From contig JAPWUY010000002.1 in assembly GCA_028275295.1 (NCBI GenBank), forward strand, positions 1-16,113: 16,113 bases of DNA. The letters are read 5' to 3'. The position numbers were made by a program, and so were the translations under genes. This DNA is from Thermodesulfobacteriota bacterium. GTDB lineage: Bacteria; Desulfobacterota; Desulfocorpusculales; Desulfocorpusculum. The notes under the pieces are model-generated. The model had not been told where the DNA came from, did not search any database, and was given only the letters and a program-made list of their open reading frames with translations. Each line of letters opens with the position of its first letter. Positions within the stretch are counted from its first letter, which is position 1. Of this stretch, positions 1 through 8,214 are shown in pieces.

Positions 1-536
1 AGTTCCCGGTCTCCAAGATAGAGGATTTCAAGGGGAAGAAGATAAGGGCAACGGGGGTCGATGGTCCCATTGCTCAGGCCCTGGGAGCCGCACCAGTGGC
101 CTTGGTCGGACCCGAGGCCTATACGGCACTCAAGACCGGCACAATCGAGGGAACCATCTACCCATATTACACCATCAAGACATACAAGTTCCACGAGGTC
201 TTGGACCACATAATCCTCCCCCCCTTCCATCCCGCCACACCAACTGTTGTTTGGATCAATCTCAAGGTCTGGGAAAAGCTTTCCCCCAAAGCGAGGGAGG
301 CCCTTGAGAGGGCTGGAGTCGAGATATTGGAGCTGAGCGCCAAGAAAAGCGAGGAGTGGGATGCGGAGGCAGTGGATTTCGCGAAGCAGCAGAACGTAAA
401 GGTCATGACACTTCCCGAGGGGGAAGTCAAGAAGATGAAGGATCTTTTTAGGCCCATATGGGACAAAGTGGCCGAGGCGAGCCCTGGGGCCAAGGAGCTC
501 ATAAAGATCCTGGATGATTTCTACAAGGGGAACTAA
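1..536 (+). CDS. dctP: TRAP transporter solute-binding subunit DctP, 3' part only
   Basis: This is the C-terminal 177 residues of a periplasmic TRAP solute receptor; the start lies upstream of the window and the frame is open from base 3. The DctP-type stretch GPEAYTALKTGTIEGTIYPY is the family's conserved segment lining the ligand cleft. The C-terminal part (VVWINLKVWEKLSP, then a charged helical tail ending DDFYKGN) also matches the family. DctP proteins bind an organic acid, usually a carboxylate, in the periplasm and hand it to the DctQM permease. The next two genes, 15 nt and then 14 nt apart, are exactly those permease subunits, which makes the call firm. The ligand cannot be read from this part; the Arg that normally grips the carboxylate lies near or before the left edge. 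The downstream CoA-ligase and thiolase-like genes suggest an acid that is then activated to a CoA ester. Confidence 0.93.
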   Translation, partial: FPVSKIEDFKGKKIRATGVDGPIAQALGAAPVALVGPEAYTALKTGTIEGTIYPYYTIKTYKFHEVLDHIILPPFHPATPTVVWINLKVWEKLSPKAREALERAGVEILELSAKKSEEWDAEAVDFAKQQNVKVMTLPEGEVKKMKDLFRPIWDKVAEASPGAKELIKILDDFYKGN

Positions 537-551
537 GAGGGAGCTCGATCC

Positions 552-1079
552 ATGGCCGAGAGGATCGTCCTTGCCATGACGGCCCTGAACAGGTGGGCAG
601 GGGGGGTCGTGAGCTTTCTGAACCTCGTGATAATGGCCACCGTGGTATGGGAGGTGTTCTGCCGGTATATCCTGAGGTCTCCCACCATATGGGCCATGGA
701 GATCAACCAGTATCTCCTCGCAGCATTGGCCCTTCTCGCAGGTGGCTACACCTTAGTCGAGGATCGTCACGTTCGGGTGGATGTCATCTATAGAAGGCTC
801 TCTCCCAGGGCAAGGGCCACTGTGGAGATCCTCTCGGCCTTGCTCGCCCTCGTGCTCTGCTGTGTCCTCATCTGGTATGGCTCGGAGTTCGCGCTGGATG
901 CCCTGAGGAAGAACAAGAGGTCCATGAGTCTGCTCGAAGCCCCTCTTTTCCCTTCCATGGCACTCGTCCCCATGGGAGCAGCCCTTCTCGGGCTTCAAGC
1001 AGTTGCGGTTCTCGTCAGGGCGTGCGCCCTCCTCATGGGAAATAGGTTCCCGTGGGGAAGTGCACCCCATGATCGTTGA
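552..1079 (+). CDS. dctQ: TRAP transporter small permease subunit DctQ
   Basis: A 175-residue membrane protein with four predicted transmembrane segments, at about residues 13-35, 47-67, 89-110 and 131-157, the usual layout and length for DctQ. The loop after the second segment carries the family-like EDRHVRVDVIYRRL. DctQ forms the inner-membrane permease together with DctM and is required for sodium- or proton-driven uptake. The ATG at 552 is preceded by AGAGGGAG about 9 nt upstream and comes 15 nt after the dctP stop. The gene's last codons overlap an alternative TTG start for dctM, but the ATG at 1094 is preferred there. Confidence is high from topology plus position between dctP and dctM. 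Confidence 0.93.
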   Translation: MAERIVLAMTALNRWAGGVVSFLNLVIMATVVWEVFCRYILRSPTIWAMEINQYLLAALALLAGGYTLVEDRHVRVDVIYRRLSPRARATVEILSALLALVLCCVLIWYGSEFALDALRKNKRSMSLLEAPLFPSMALVPMGAALLGLQAVAVLVRACALLMGNRFPWGSAPHDR

Positions 1080-1093
1080 GGTGGGAGACCAGG

Positions 1094-2404
1094 ATGGATC
1101 CGTGGCTCATTAGCATTTTGGTCTTCGGTGCCATGTGCATCCTCTTGGCCCTGGGTGTCCCCATAGCCTTCGCCCTGGGAGGTGTGGCCCTGATCGGCAC
1201 CATCATAATCTGGGGCCCGACTGGGCTCTACATGATCCCCAAGACCGCCTATGCTGAGGTCACCAATTACCTCATAATAGCGGTTCCCCTCTTCGTCCTG
1301 ATGGCAAACCTCCTCCAGCATTCGGGCCTGGCCGAGCAGCTCTATGAGGGAGTGTACAGGTGGATGGGAAGGTTGAGGGGAGGCCTTGCCATGGGAACAG
1401 TGATAATATGCGCCATCTTCGCAGCCATGGCTGGAATAAGCTCTGTGGCAACTATCAGCATGGGTCTCATAGCCCTGCCCTCCATGCTCTCGAGGGGATA
1501 CAAGAAGGAACTGGCAATAGGGACCATCTCAGCGGGGGGGGCCTTGGGGATTCTCATCCCTCCCAGTGTCATCATGATCATCTACGGGGCCATGGCCGAG
1601 GTCTCCATAGGACAGCTGTTCATGGGAGGGATTATTCCAGGGATCTTGCTCGCCTTCATATTCTGCGTGTACATCGCGGTGAGATGTTGGTTGGATCCCT
1701 CCCTGGGGCCCCCTGTAGCGGAGCGCTATACATGGTTGGAGAAATTCGTGGCGGTCAAGGGTCTTTTCCTTCCTTTTGGCCTGATAATTGCTGTCCTTGG
1801 TGTCATATACACGGGGATCGCCACACCAACAGAGGCAGCTGGCATCGGGGCCTTTGGTGCCCTCATGTGCGCTCTCATCCACAGAGGCCTTACCTGGAAG
1901 GCCTTGACAGGAGCCCTCCTTTCCACCACAAGCCTCACAGCAATGGTCCTCTGGATAATGATAGGAGCGGTCTGCTTCACCCACCTGCTTGCCTACATGG
2001 GATTTTCCGATCTCATAAAGGAAGCCGTATCCACTCTTCCCGTCTCCAGATGGATCGTTCTCCTGGGGATCCAGTTCAGTTACTTCATACTGGGGATGTT
2101 CCTGGATCCCGCAGGCATAATCATGCTCACAACTCCCATTTTCGTTCCCATAGCTAACGCCCTAGGGTTCGACCCAGTGTGGTTCGGGGTCCTCTTCACG
2201 GTGAATATGGAGATGGCTTACATTACCCCGCCCTTTGGCTTCAACCTCTTCATCATGAGGGGGATCGTTCCACCTGGCATAACCATGGATGACATATACA
2301 GGTCCATATGGCCCTTTGTCGCCTTGCAAGCATCGGGCTTGATCCTGTGCATGATATTTCCCGATCTGGTCCTGTGGATCCCCAGGACCATGATGGCCAA
2401 ATGA
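1094..2404 (+). CDS. dctM: TRAP transporter large permease subunit DctM
   Basis: A 436-residue, very hydrophobic protein with about twelve membrane segments, the normal size of DctM, the substrate-translocating TRAP subunit. Family marks include GILIPPSVIMIIYG in the middle and MEMAYITPPFGFNLF near the C-terminus. The frame is open from a TTG at 1076 that would overlap the dctQ stop. The ATG at 1094 is chosen because GAGGTGGGAG sits just upstream and because DctM proteins begin directly with a hydrophobic helix, as here (MDPWLISILVFGAM). It completes a dctPQM set. The next gene follows after 40 nt with no terminator-like hairpin that I can see, so the transporter and the catabolic genes are probably co-transcribed. 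Confidence 0.95.
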   Translation: MDPWLISILVFGAMCILLALGVPIAFALGGVALIGTIIIWGPTGLYMIPKTAYAEVTNYLIIAVPLFVLMANLLQHSGLAEQLYEGVYRWMGRLRGGLAMGTVIICAIFAAMAGISSVATISMGLIALPSMLSRGYKKELAIGTISAGGALGILIPPSVIMIIYGAMAEVSIGQLFMGGIIPGILLAFIFCVYIAVRCWLDPSLGPPVAERYTWLEKFVAVKGLFLPFGLIIAVLGVIYTGIATPTEAAGIGAFGALMCALIHRGLTWKALTGALLSTTSLTAMVLWIMIGAVCFTHLLAYMGFSDLIKEAVSTLPVSRWIVLLGIQFSYFILGMFLDPAGIIMLTTPIFVPIANALGFDPVWFGVLFTVNMEMAYITPPFGFNLFIMRGIVPPGITMDDIYRSIWPFVALQASGLILCMIFPDLVLWIPRTMMAK

Positions 2405-2444
2405 TGAGGAAGTTCATCGAGAAAGCCTTTTGCGGGGGGAGGAG

Positions 2445-3596
2445 ATGAGAGTCGGGATAGTGGCAGTCGCTCAAACCGCCTTCGGCGTACATCGTGGATT
2501 GCGACCCCAGGAACTGACATATCTGGCGGTCAAGAGGTGTTTGGAGATCTGTGGCCTGCCATTTCGAGACGGATACGAGGACATAGTCACTTGCAGCTCG
2601 GACCACTGGGATGGGAAGACCCTCTCGGATGTGGAACATGGAGAAGTAGCTGGGGCACACCTGGGACCCGGCGAGGTGAAGGTATCCATGGATGGGGCAA
2701 ATGCAGTGCTTCTGGGCGCCATAAAGATCCTCTCGGGTCATGCCGAATGTGTCCTCGTCACTGCCTGCTGCAAGGAGACCCAGGTTCTTGATCCGTCTGT
2801 CATAGAGAACTTCGGCTTCGACGCTCCGTACCAACAACTCGTGGGCCTCGATTTCACCCAGGCAGCGGCCCTTCAGGCAGTGGCCTATATGAGCCGCTAC
2901 GGACTGAGCCACAAGGATTTTGCCCAGGTAGCTGTCATGGAGAGAAGGAGGGCAAAGGAAAATCCCCGCCTTTTGGCCAGAGAGGATCTCTCCTTGGAGC
3001 AGGTCATGGAATCGAGGATGCTCGCTTATCCCATAACGGTCCTCGAGTCCAGGGCCCCTTGCGATGGGGCCTGCGCCATGGTCTTGGCCTGCGAGGAAAG
3101 GGCCAAGGAGCTGACGGACAGACCCGTTTGGATCAAGGGATTCGGCTCATGCTACGACCATCATAACCTGGGAGACAGGGATCTCTCCCAACCCTTCGCC
3201 TTGAAAGAGGCCTCTCGCCAGGCCTACGAGATGGCTGGCATAAAGGATCCTGCAAGGGAGATCCAGATCTTCGAGCTCTCGGAGCATTATTCTTACCAAC
3301 TGCCCCTCTGGATGGAGGGAATAGGGGTTTGCCGGGAAGGAAGGGGTCTGGAGGTCCTAGGAGGTCGGGAGCAGAGTGTTCTGGATCCCTTGGCCTTCAA
3401 TCCATCGGGTGGCCTTCTGGGAGGGGTTCCCAGGTATGTTGCTGGGGCAAACAGGGTCATAGAGGCCTTTTTGCAGCTGAGGGGGGAGGCAGAAGGGGTC
3501 CAAGTCCCAGGAGGGCCTCAGATGGCCCTGGCTCACGGAACACATGGTCCTGCAGGTCAGCACCACTGCGTACTGATACTCGAGAGGGGGTTTTGA
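2445..3596 (+). CDS. thiolase-like protein (SCP2/archaeal-type), nucleophilic Cys absent
   Basis: A 383-residue protein of the thiolase superfamily. It begins with the typical MRVGIVAVAQTAFG strand. It has the central SRAPCDGACAMVLACEERAKE segment (residues split here as SRAPCDGACAMV then LACEERAKE), the IGVCREGRG loop, NPSGGLLGG at about residue 319, and a C-terminal ALAHGTHGPAGQHHC. Where true thiolases have the acylated Cys (CAS/CAG after a beta strand), this protein has D83-G84-A85-N86. The position usually held by the active-site His before Pro is V328, and the HDCF/NEAF region reads SEHYSYQ. Claisen-type thiolysis is therefore doubtful. Related Cys-less proteins paired with DUF35 include the steroid side-chain retro-aldolase Ltp2. 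The start is the ATG after GGGGGGAGGAG; a TTG at 2430 would add five residues. A second thiolase-like gene follows after one base. Confidence 0.85.
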   Translation: MRVGIVAVAQTAFGVHRGLRPQELTYLAVKRCLEICGLPFRDGYEDIVTCSSDHWDGKTLSDVEHGEVAGAHLGPGEVKVSMDGANAVLLGAIKILSGHAECVLVTACCKETQVLDPSVIENFGFDAPYQQLVGLDFTQAAALQAVAYMSRYGLSHKDFAQVAVMERRRAKENPRLLAREDLSLEQVMESRMLAYPITVLESRAPCDGACAMVLACEERAKELTDRPVWIKGFGSCYDHHNLGDRDLSQPFALKEASRQAYEMAGIKDPAREIQIFELSEHYSYQLPLWMEGIGVCREGRGLEVLGGREQSVLDPLAFNPSGGLLGGVPRYVAGANRVIEAFLQLRGEAEGVQVPGGPQMALAHGTHGPAGQHHCVLILERGF

Positions 3597-3597
3597 G

Positions 3598-4758
3598 ATG
3601 GCGAGGAGGACCGCCATAGTGGGTGTCGGTCAGACGTACCATAAGGCTAGAAGGCCCGATGTGAACATAGGGGAGCTCTGCGCAGAGGCAGCCAAGGCCT
3701 GCCTAGAAGATGCGGATCTCATGATCCGGGATGTGGATGCCTTCGTTTTGGGGAACATGGAGCTCTTCGAGGGAAGGTATTGCCAGGATATGTGGCAAGC
3801 GGACTTTGTGGGCGCATTCGGAAAACCGGGGATCCGTGTGACAACAGGAGGCACGACAGGGGCGACCCTGGCATGTGTGGCTTTCGAATACGTGGCCTCG
3901 GGGGTATATGACACGGTCATGGCCTTGGGGTTCGAGAAGCAATCCGAGGGCGATACCAGGGCGGGCCTCAAGACGGTATCGGATCCCCTCTGGATAAGAT
4001 GGCTCACCACAGGGGCAATAGGGTACTTCTCCAGGCAGGCGCGCTATTACATGAGGGAGACTGGCGCACCGGAGCACATGGGTTCCTTGGTGAGAATGAG
4101 GCTTGCGGAACACGCCAAGAGAAACCCCCATGCTCACTTGAGGCTCGAGATAAAGAACATCGAGGAGGCCATGAAAGCCCCTTACCTCATACCGCCCCTA
4201 AGACAGACGGACATGTGCCCCACATCCGAAGGGGCATGCGCCATTGTGGTCACCTGCGAGGAAAGGGTCCCCAAGATGGCCCGAAGGCCCGTATGGGTCA
4301 AGGACTGGGTCACTGTGCACAAGGAGGCCATGTACATAAGGGGAGGGAAGCACAGTGTCGAGGACCTCACCATGGCCGCATCGAGGCTCTTCAGGAGGAA
4401 CGGGATCACCAAGCCCAGGGAGCAGATCTCGGTCGCTGAGATCTATGCCCCATCCACTTGGGCGGAGCTGGAATGGCTGGAAGCGTACGGGTTCTGTGAG
4501 AAGGGGCAGGCTTGGCGTCTCGAGGAGAAGGGCCATTTTTACTGGAACAGGGAATTTCCGGTCAATCCCTCAGGTGGGGTGGTTTGCACGAATCCCATTG
4601 GGGCCACTGGCCTGATAAGGGTTGCCGAGTGCGCCCTGCAACTCAGAGGGGATGCCGGAGAGCATCAGATATGGAGGGAGCCCACTTTGGGTTTCGCCAC
4701 TGCATGGGGTGGGAGTGGATGGACAGTGGCAGTGCTTCTCTCAGCCCAAAAGGAGTGA
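3598..4758 (+). CDS. thiolase-like protein 2 (SCP2/archaeal-type), nucleophilic Cys replaced by Gly
   Basis: A 386-residue thiolase-superfamily protein starting one base after the previous stop. Family features are MARRTAIVGVGQT at the N-terminus, VASGVYDTVMALGFEKQ, the TSEGACAIVVTCEERV segment, EWLEAYGFCEKGQA, and NPSGGVVCTNPIGATG at residues 323-338. The expected nucleophile site reads TTGGTTG with Gly at 85 in place of Cys. The usual His before Pro is Asn332, an arrangement I recall from archaeal-type thiolases. It differs clearly in sequence from its neighbour (2445-3596), so the two are old paralogues, perhaps subunits of a heteromer. The two DUF35 genes directly downstream are the normal partners of this thiolase branch, as in archaeal thiolase/HMG-CoA synthase, BbsAB and Ltp2/ChsH2. 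The reaction is unknown; retro-aldol or retro-Claisen cleavage of a CoA ester is the main possibility. Confidence 0.86.
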   Translation: MARRTAIVGVGQTYHKARRPDVNIGELCAEAAKACLEDADLMIRDVDAFVLGNMELFEGRYCQDMWQADFVGAFGKPGIRVTTGGTTGATLACVAFEYVASGVYDTVMALGFEKQSEGDTRAGLKTVSDPLWIRWLTTGAIGYFSRQARYYMRETGAPEHMGSLVRMRLAEHAKRNPHAHLRLEIKNIEEAMKAPYLIPPLRQTDMCPTSEGACAIVVTCEERVPKMARRPVWVKDWVTVHKEAMYIRGGKHSVEDLTMAASRLFRRNGITKPREQISVAEIYAPSTWAELEWLEAYGFCEKGQAWRLEEKGHFYWNREFPVNPSGGVVCTNPIGATGLIRVAECALQLRGDAGEHQIWREPTLGFATAWGGSGWTVAVLLSAQKE

Positions 4759-4763
4759 AGGCC

Positions 4764-5261
4764 ATGATGGACGAGGCTGAACTGCTCGCACAGGAGAGGA
4801 TACTGGAGGTTCGATTTCACTGGTCCGCAGGGCCCTACTTGGGAAGGTTCTTGGGGATGCTCAAGGAGGAAGGAAGGCTCTGGGTGGTGAGGTGCCCTGG
4901 ATGCAAAAGGATCCTCATGCCCCCCAGGATAGTCTGCGGGATATGTTACAGCGAGACGCCACCTTTCCCCAAGGGGTGGTTCCCCCTTTCGGGAAGGGGG
5001 AGGCTCCTTGACTGGGAGAGGGTCATGTATCCCCAGATGGACCCTGAAACAGGCACCATAAGGCCAGAACCATACATCCATGGGACCTTCGCCCTCGATG
5101 AGGGAGTGCTTTTCACCCATTACCTGGGACCAGAGGATCTGGATGAGTCGACCCTGAGAGAAGGCCTCAGGGTCGAGGCTGTGGTGAAGCCCAAAGAGGA
5201 GAGGGTGGGCAAGCCAACTGATATTCGCTACTTCAAGTTGGTGGAGGAGGGAGATGATTGA
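4764..5261 (+). CDS. DUF35 zinc-ribbon/OB-fold protein A
   Basis: A 165-residue protein of the DUF35 (rubredoxin-like zinc ribbon plus OB-fold) family. The zinc ribbon uses C44-x2-C47 and C58-x2-C61, with the usual MPPR between the pairs; the OB-fold follows from about residue 72 and ends VEAVVKPKEER...DIRYFKLV. Such proteins bind thiolase-like partners and form the CoA-binding part of the complex. The open frame extends far upstream inside the preceding gene, but the ATG at 4764 is taken because AGGAG lies 8 nt before it and the family begins at about this distance from the ribbon. It comes 5 nt after thiolase-like 2 and overlaps the next DUF35 gene by 8 bases (ATGATTGA). A segment at about residues 92-101 (MDPETGTIRP) is an insertion relative to protein B. 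Confidence 0.88.
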   Translation: MMDEAELLAQERILEVRFHWSAGPYLGRFLGMLKEEGRLWVVRCPGCKRILMPPRIVCGICYSETPPFPKGWFPLSGRGRLLDWERVMYPQMDPETGTIRPEPYIHGTFALDEGVLFTHYLGPEDLDESTLREGLRVEAVVKPKEERVGKPTDIRYFKLVEEGDD

Positions 5262-5781
5262 AGGCCTAGTTGAGACGGTCCAGGGAAGGCTCTATGTCCC
5301 GTACAGGAATTGGCTTGGAAAGACAGCGAGCCTCTTCTTCCGGGAGCTGAGGGATAGGGGGAGGCTCATGGCCACAAGATGTCGGAAGTGCGAGAGGGTC
5401 TACATGCCCCCTCGGTCCATTTGCCCTGAGTGCTTCATGGAAATGGACCAATGGGTCGAGCTTCCGGCCACGGGAACCCTTCTCACTTACACGGTGGTCC
5501 ACTATTCCTACAGCGATTACCATCAGCCGAGGAAGGCACCCTATGCCCTGGGCATAGTGAGGCTCGATGGAGCGGATACAGGCCTCTGTCATCTTCTGGG
5601 CGAGGTGGATTTTGGAAAGCTGCGGGTTGGCATGCGGGTGGAGGCGGTCCTGAAAGAGGAGAGGAAGGGCAACATCTTGGACATAGCTTACTTCAGACCA
5701 TTGAGAGAAGGGTCCGAGAGCACGAACTCCTCAGACAGTTTATCCCCCGAGCCCCGTGCTGGGGACTCAAGGAGGGGCTGA
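5254..5781 (+). CDS. DUF35 zinc-ribbon/OB-fold protein B
   Basis: A 175-residue DUF35 protein starting inside the stop of DUF35 A, so the two are probably translationally coupled. Zinc ligands are C43-x2-C46 and C57-x2-C60, with YMPPRSIC between. The OB-fold part is seen as ATGTLLTYTVVHYS, then KAPYALGIVRLDG, then GMRVEAVLKEER. The last 25 or so residues (after FRPL) are rich in Ser, Pro, Gly and charge, are probably disordered, and are not part of the domain. Each of the two thiolase-like proteins may have its own DUF35 partner, or all four may form one complex; the sequence alone does not decide. The stop is 2 nt before the BKACE start. Confidence 0.88.
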   Translation: MIEGLVETVQGRLYVPYRNWLGKTASLFFRELRDRGRLMATRCRKCERVYMPPRSICPECFMEMDQWVELPATGTLLTYTVVHYSYSDYHQPRKAPYALGIVRLDGADTGLCHLLGEVDFGKLRVGMRVEAVLKEERKGNILDIAYFRPLREGSESTNSSDSLSPEPRAGDSRRG

Positions 5782-5783
5782 AG

Positions 5784-6638
5784 ATGAGCAGGAAAGTGAT
5801 AATCACCGTCGCCCCCACAGGTTCCGTTACAACCAGGGCAGAGACCCCCTATCTCCCCATAACTCCCGAGGAGGTCATCGAGGAGACTGTTCGGTCTTAC
5901 AACGCTGGGGCCTCGGTCGTTCACCTTCACGCCAGGGATCCTGACACAGGCCAGCCCACATCCAGTGTGGAGATCTTCCGAATGTACCTGGATGGCATCC
6001 GCCAAAGGTGCCCCATCATAACCCAGATAACCACTGGAGGAGGTGCGGCCACCTTGGGCCTGGGCTACGATGAGCGATTCAGGCCAGTCGAGGAACTCAG
6101 GCCGGATTCCGCATCCCTGAACGCGGGCTCCATGAATTTCGGAAGGAAACTCTTCCCCAATCCCCCCGAGGTGATGGAGAGATACGCCAAGAGGATGGTG
6201 GAGTTGGGGGTCATGCCGGAGTTCGAGATATACGATCTGTCCATGATCCAGAATGTCGACGTCTGGATCAGGAGGCCAGGAATAGTGCCTCCGCCCTATC
6301 AGAACAGTTTCGTTATGGGAGTCCTGGGAGGCATTCCTCCCACCTTCAAGAACCTCCTTGCCTTGGTGGAATCCTTGCCCCAGGGGGATACATGGCAGGT
6401 CATAGGAATCGGAAGGCACCAGTTCACACTGGGGGTGGCCGGGATCCTCCTGGGAGGGAACATAAGGGTTGGATTCGAGGACAATATCTACTTGGCAAAG
6501 GGGGTTCTGGCAAGGAGCAATGCAGAGCTCGTGGAGAAGGCTGTGAGGATAATAAGGGAGCTTGGGTTCGAAGTGGCAAGTGTTGAGGAAGCCCGAGGTA
6601 TTCTCCCTCTCAGGCCGAGGGAAAGATACCCCCAGTGA
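5784..6638 (+). CDS. BKACE family protein (3-keto-5-aminohexanoate cleavage enzyme-like)
   Basis: A 284-residue TIM-barrel enzyme of the BKACE family (DUF849/PF05853). These enzymes use a divalent metal, usually zinc, to join a beta-keto acid with acetyl-CoA and split it into acetoacetate and a new CoA ester. The metal ligands are visible: H47 and H49 in VVHLHARD, and E232 in RVGFEDN, with R228 just before it. Also typical are the N-terminal VIITVAPTGS, the ITTGGG loop at 82-87, SLNAGSMNFG, and the GIGRHQF strand at 208-214. Length is close to the family's usual 275-310. The frame is open far upstream, but ATG 5784 follows GGAGGGG and fits the family start. Substrate cannot be assigned from sequence; in this operon it would take a beta-keto acid arising from the imported compound. 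Confidence 0.92.
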   Translation: MSRKVIITVAPTGSVTTRAETPYLPITPEEVIEETVRSYNAGASVVHLHARDPDTGQPTSSVEIFRMYLDGIRQRCPIITQITTGGGAATLGLGYDERFRPVEELRPDSASLNAGSMNFGRKLFPNPPEVMERYAKRMVELGVMPEFEIYDLSMIQNVDVWIRRPGIVPPPYQNSFVMGVLGGIPPTFKNLLALVESLPQGDTWQVIGIGRHQFTLGVAGILLGGNIRVGFEDNIYLAKGVLARSNAELVEKAVRIIRELGFEVASVEEARGILPLRPRERYPQ

Positions 6639-6650
6639 GGAGGCCTAGCC

Positions 6651-8192
6651 ATGGTGGAGATGACCCTTGGAAGTTCCTTCGCCCGAAGCGCCCGCAAGTA
6701 CCCTGGGAAGTGGGCGGTCATGGATGACAAGGGTCGCCTAACTTACAGGGAGCTAAACAGAAGGGTCAACAGACTGGCAAATGCCTTGAGGGGCCTGGGA
6801 CTGGAGAAGGGAACCAGGGTCGCTGTCCTATCACTCAATTGCATCCCCTTGATGGAGATCTACCTCTCCCACCTGAAATTGGGGGTGGTGACAGTGCCCC
6901 TAGATGCCAGGGCCTTGGTCCCCGAGATGGTAAGGGAGCTCAAGATCACAGAGCCCCAGGCATTCCTCTTTCACACGGACTTCTCCCATGTGGCTCAGAG
7001 GCTCGTGGAGGAGTATGGGGAGTTTCGCTGGATAATGGGTTTCGGAGGAGAGGTTCCGGGCTTCGCCAAGGACATGGAAGGGCTCATGGAGCTTGGCTCC
7101 GAGGAGGAGCCTCCGGATATGGTCTCCGAGAAGGACGATGCCTTCATTCTCTTTACAGGTGGCACAACCGGTCAGCCCAAGGGGGCCATACTCACCCACA
7201 AGAGCCTCCTCTGGAACATAATCTGCGTCACCACAGAGAACCATTGTCCGACACCCGATGACATCACCTTCTACCCCATGCAGATGTATCACGCGGCAGC
7301 CCTCAGCAGATTTTTGGCCTTCATGTACGCTGGGGGCACATTCATAGGGAGCTCCACTTTCGACCCCGAAAGATATCTGGCCATGGTGGAGAGGGAGAGG
7401 ACCACATTCATCGTGGGGAATACAGCCATATGGCGTTCTCTCCTAGAGGTCCAGAGGACCAAGAGATACGACACCTCCTCCATGAAGAGGTGGCTCCACA
7501 CCCACGACCCCCTGAGGCCGGAGCTGAGGGCAGAGATAGAGGAGGTTCTCTTTCCCAAAGGCCAGATGTACGCCTCCTATGCCCTTACCGAGGCATCGCC
7601 CGCTGTAACGGTCCTCAAGCCATGGGATCAGCCGTGCCATTGGAGCAGCGTGGGAAGGCCTTATATGTGCACTGAGGTGAGGGTGGCTGATCCCGAGACA
7701 GACGAGCCCCTGCCAGAGGGAGAGGTGGGGGAGATACAGGTCAGGGGACCAACGGTCATGAGGGGATATTTCGGGAACGTGGAAGAGACGGAAAGGGCCC
7801 TTCGAGGTGGATGGCTCCACACAGGGGATCTTGGCAAGTGGGACGAGAGGGGATACCTCTACGTTGTCGACAGGCTCAAGGACATGATCAAGAGTGGGGG
7901 GATGAACATCTACGCCAGAGAAGTGGAGGAGGCCATCATGGCCCATCCCAAGGTGATGGAGGCGGCTGTTATTGGGGTACCTCATGAGCGTTGGGGAGAG
8001 ACCGTGAGGGCAATAGTGGTCCCCAAGAGGGGAGAGGTTTTGACCGAGGAGGAGATCATAGCCCACTGTCGAGGTCTCCTTCCGAGCCACAAAAAGCCCA
8101 CCTCGGTGGTCTTCGTGGACTCCCTCCCCAGGGGGACCTTTGGGGGAAAGGTGCTGAAGAGAGTCCTCAAGGAAATGTATGGCAAACCCTGA
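6651..8192 (+). CDS. acyl-CoA synthetase 1 (AMP-forming)
   Basis: A 513-residue member of the ANL adenylating superfamily that activates a carboxylic acid with ATP and CoA. The phosphate-binding loop is at residues 169-178 (TGGTTGQPKG, with Gly replacing the more usual Ser at the second position). The adenine/aromatic motif is YALTEASP. The hinge region is [20 protein letters not shown]. The catalytic Lys is K500 in GGKVLKR. Length fits medium/long-chain or aryl-type CoA ligases lacking a long N-terminal extension. The ATG at 6651 follows GAGGAGG by 7 nt; an in-frame ATG at 6660 is a weaker alternative. It is paralogous to the synthetase at 9351, sharing [10 protein letters not shown] and the C-terminal subdomain layout. 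Substrate unknown, likely the TRAP-imported acid or a cleavage product. Confidence 0.92.
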   Translation: MVEMTLGSSFARSARKYPGKWAVMDDKGRLTYRELNRRVNRLANALRGLGLEKGTRVAVLSLNCIPLMEIYLSHLKLGVVTVPLDARALVPEMVRELKITEPQAFLFHTDFSHVAQRLVEEYGEFRWIMGFGGEVPGFAKDMEGLMELGSEEEPPDMVSEKDDAFILFTGGTTGQPKGAILTHKSLLWNIICVTTENHCPTPDDITFYPMQMYHAAALSRFLAFMYAGGTFIGSSTFDPERYLAMVERERTTFIVGNTAIWRSLLEVQRTKRYDTSSMKRWLHTHDPLRPELRAEIEEVLFPKGQMYASYALTEASPAVTVLKPWDQPCHWSSVGRPYMCTEVRVADPETDEPLPEGEVGEIQVRGPTVMRGYFGNVEETERALRGGWLHTGDLGKWDERGYLYVVDRLKDMIKSGGMNIYAREVEEAIMAHPKVMEAAVIGVPHERWGETVRAIVVPKRGEVLTEEEIIAHCRGLLPSHKKPTSVVFVDSLPRGTFGGKVLKRVLKEMYGKP

Positions 8193-8214
8193 TTGAGGAG
8201 AAGGGAAAAGGAGC

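Noticed and set aside
7806..7831. A 26-base stretch repeated exactly at 10494-10519.
   Set aside because: It encodes the conserved GWLHTGD motif of both acyl-CoA synthetases; shared protein motif plus common codon use explains it, though it could serve as a recombination site.
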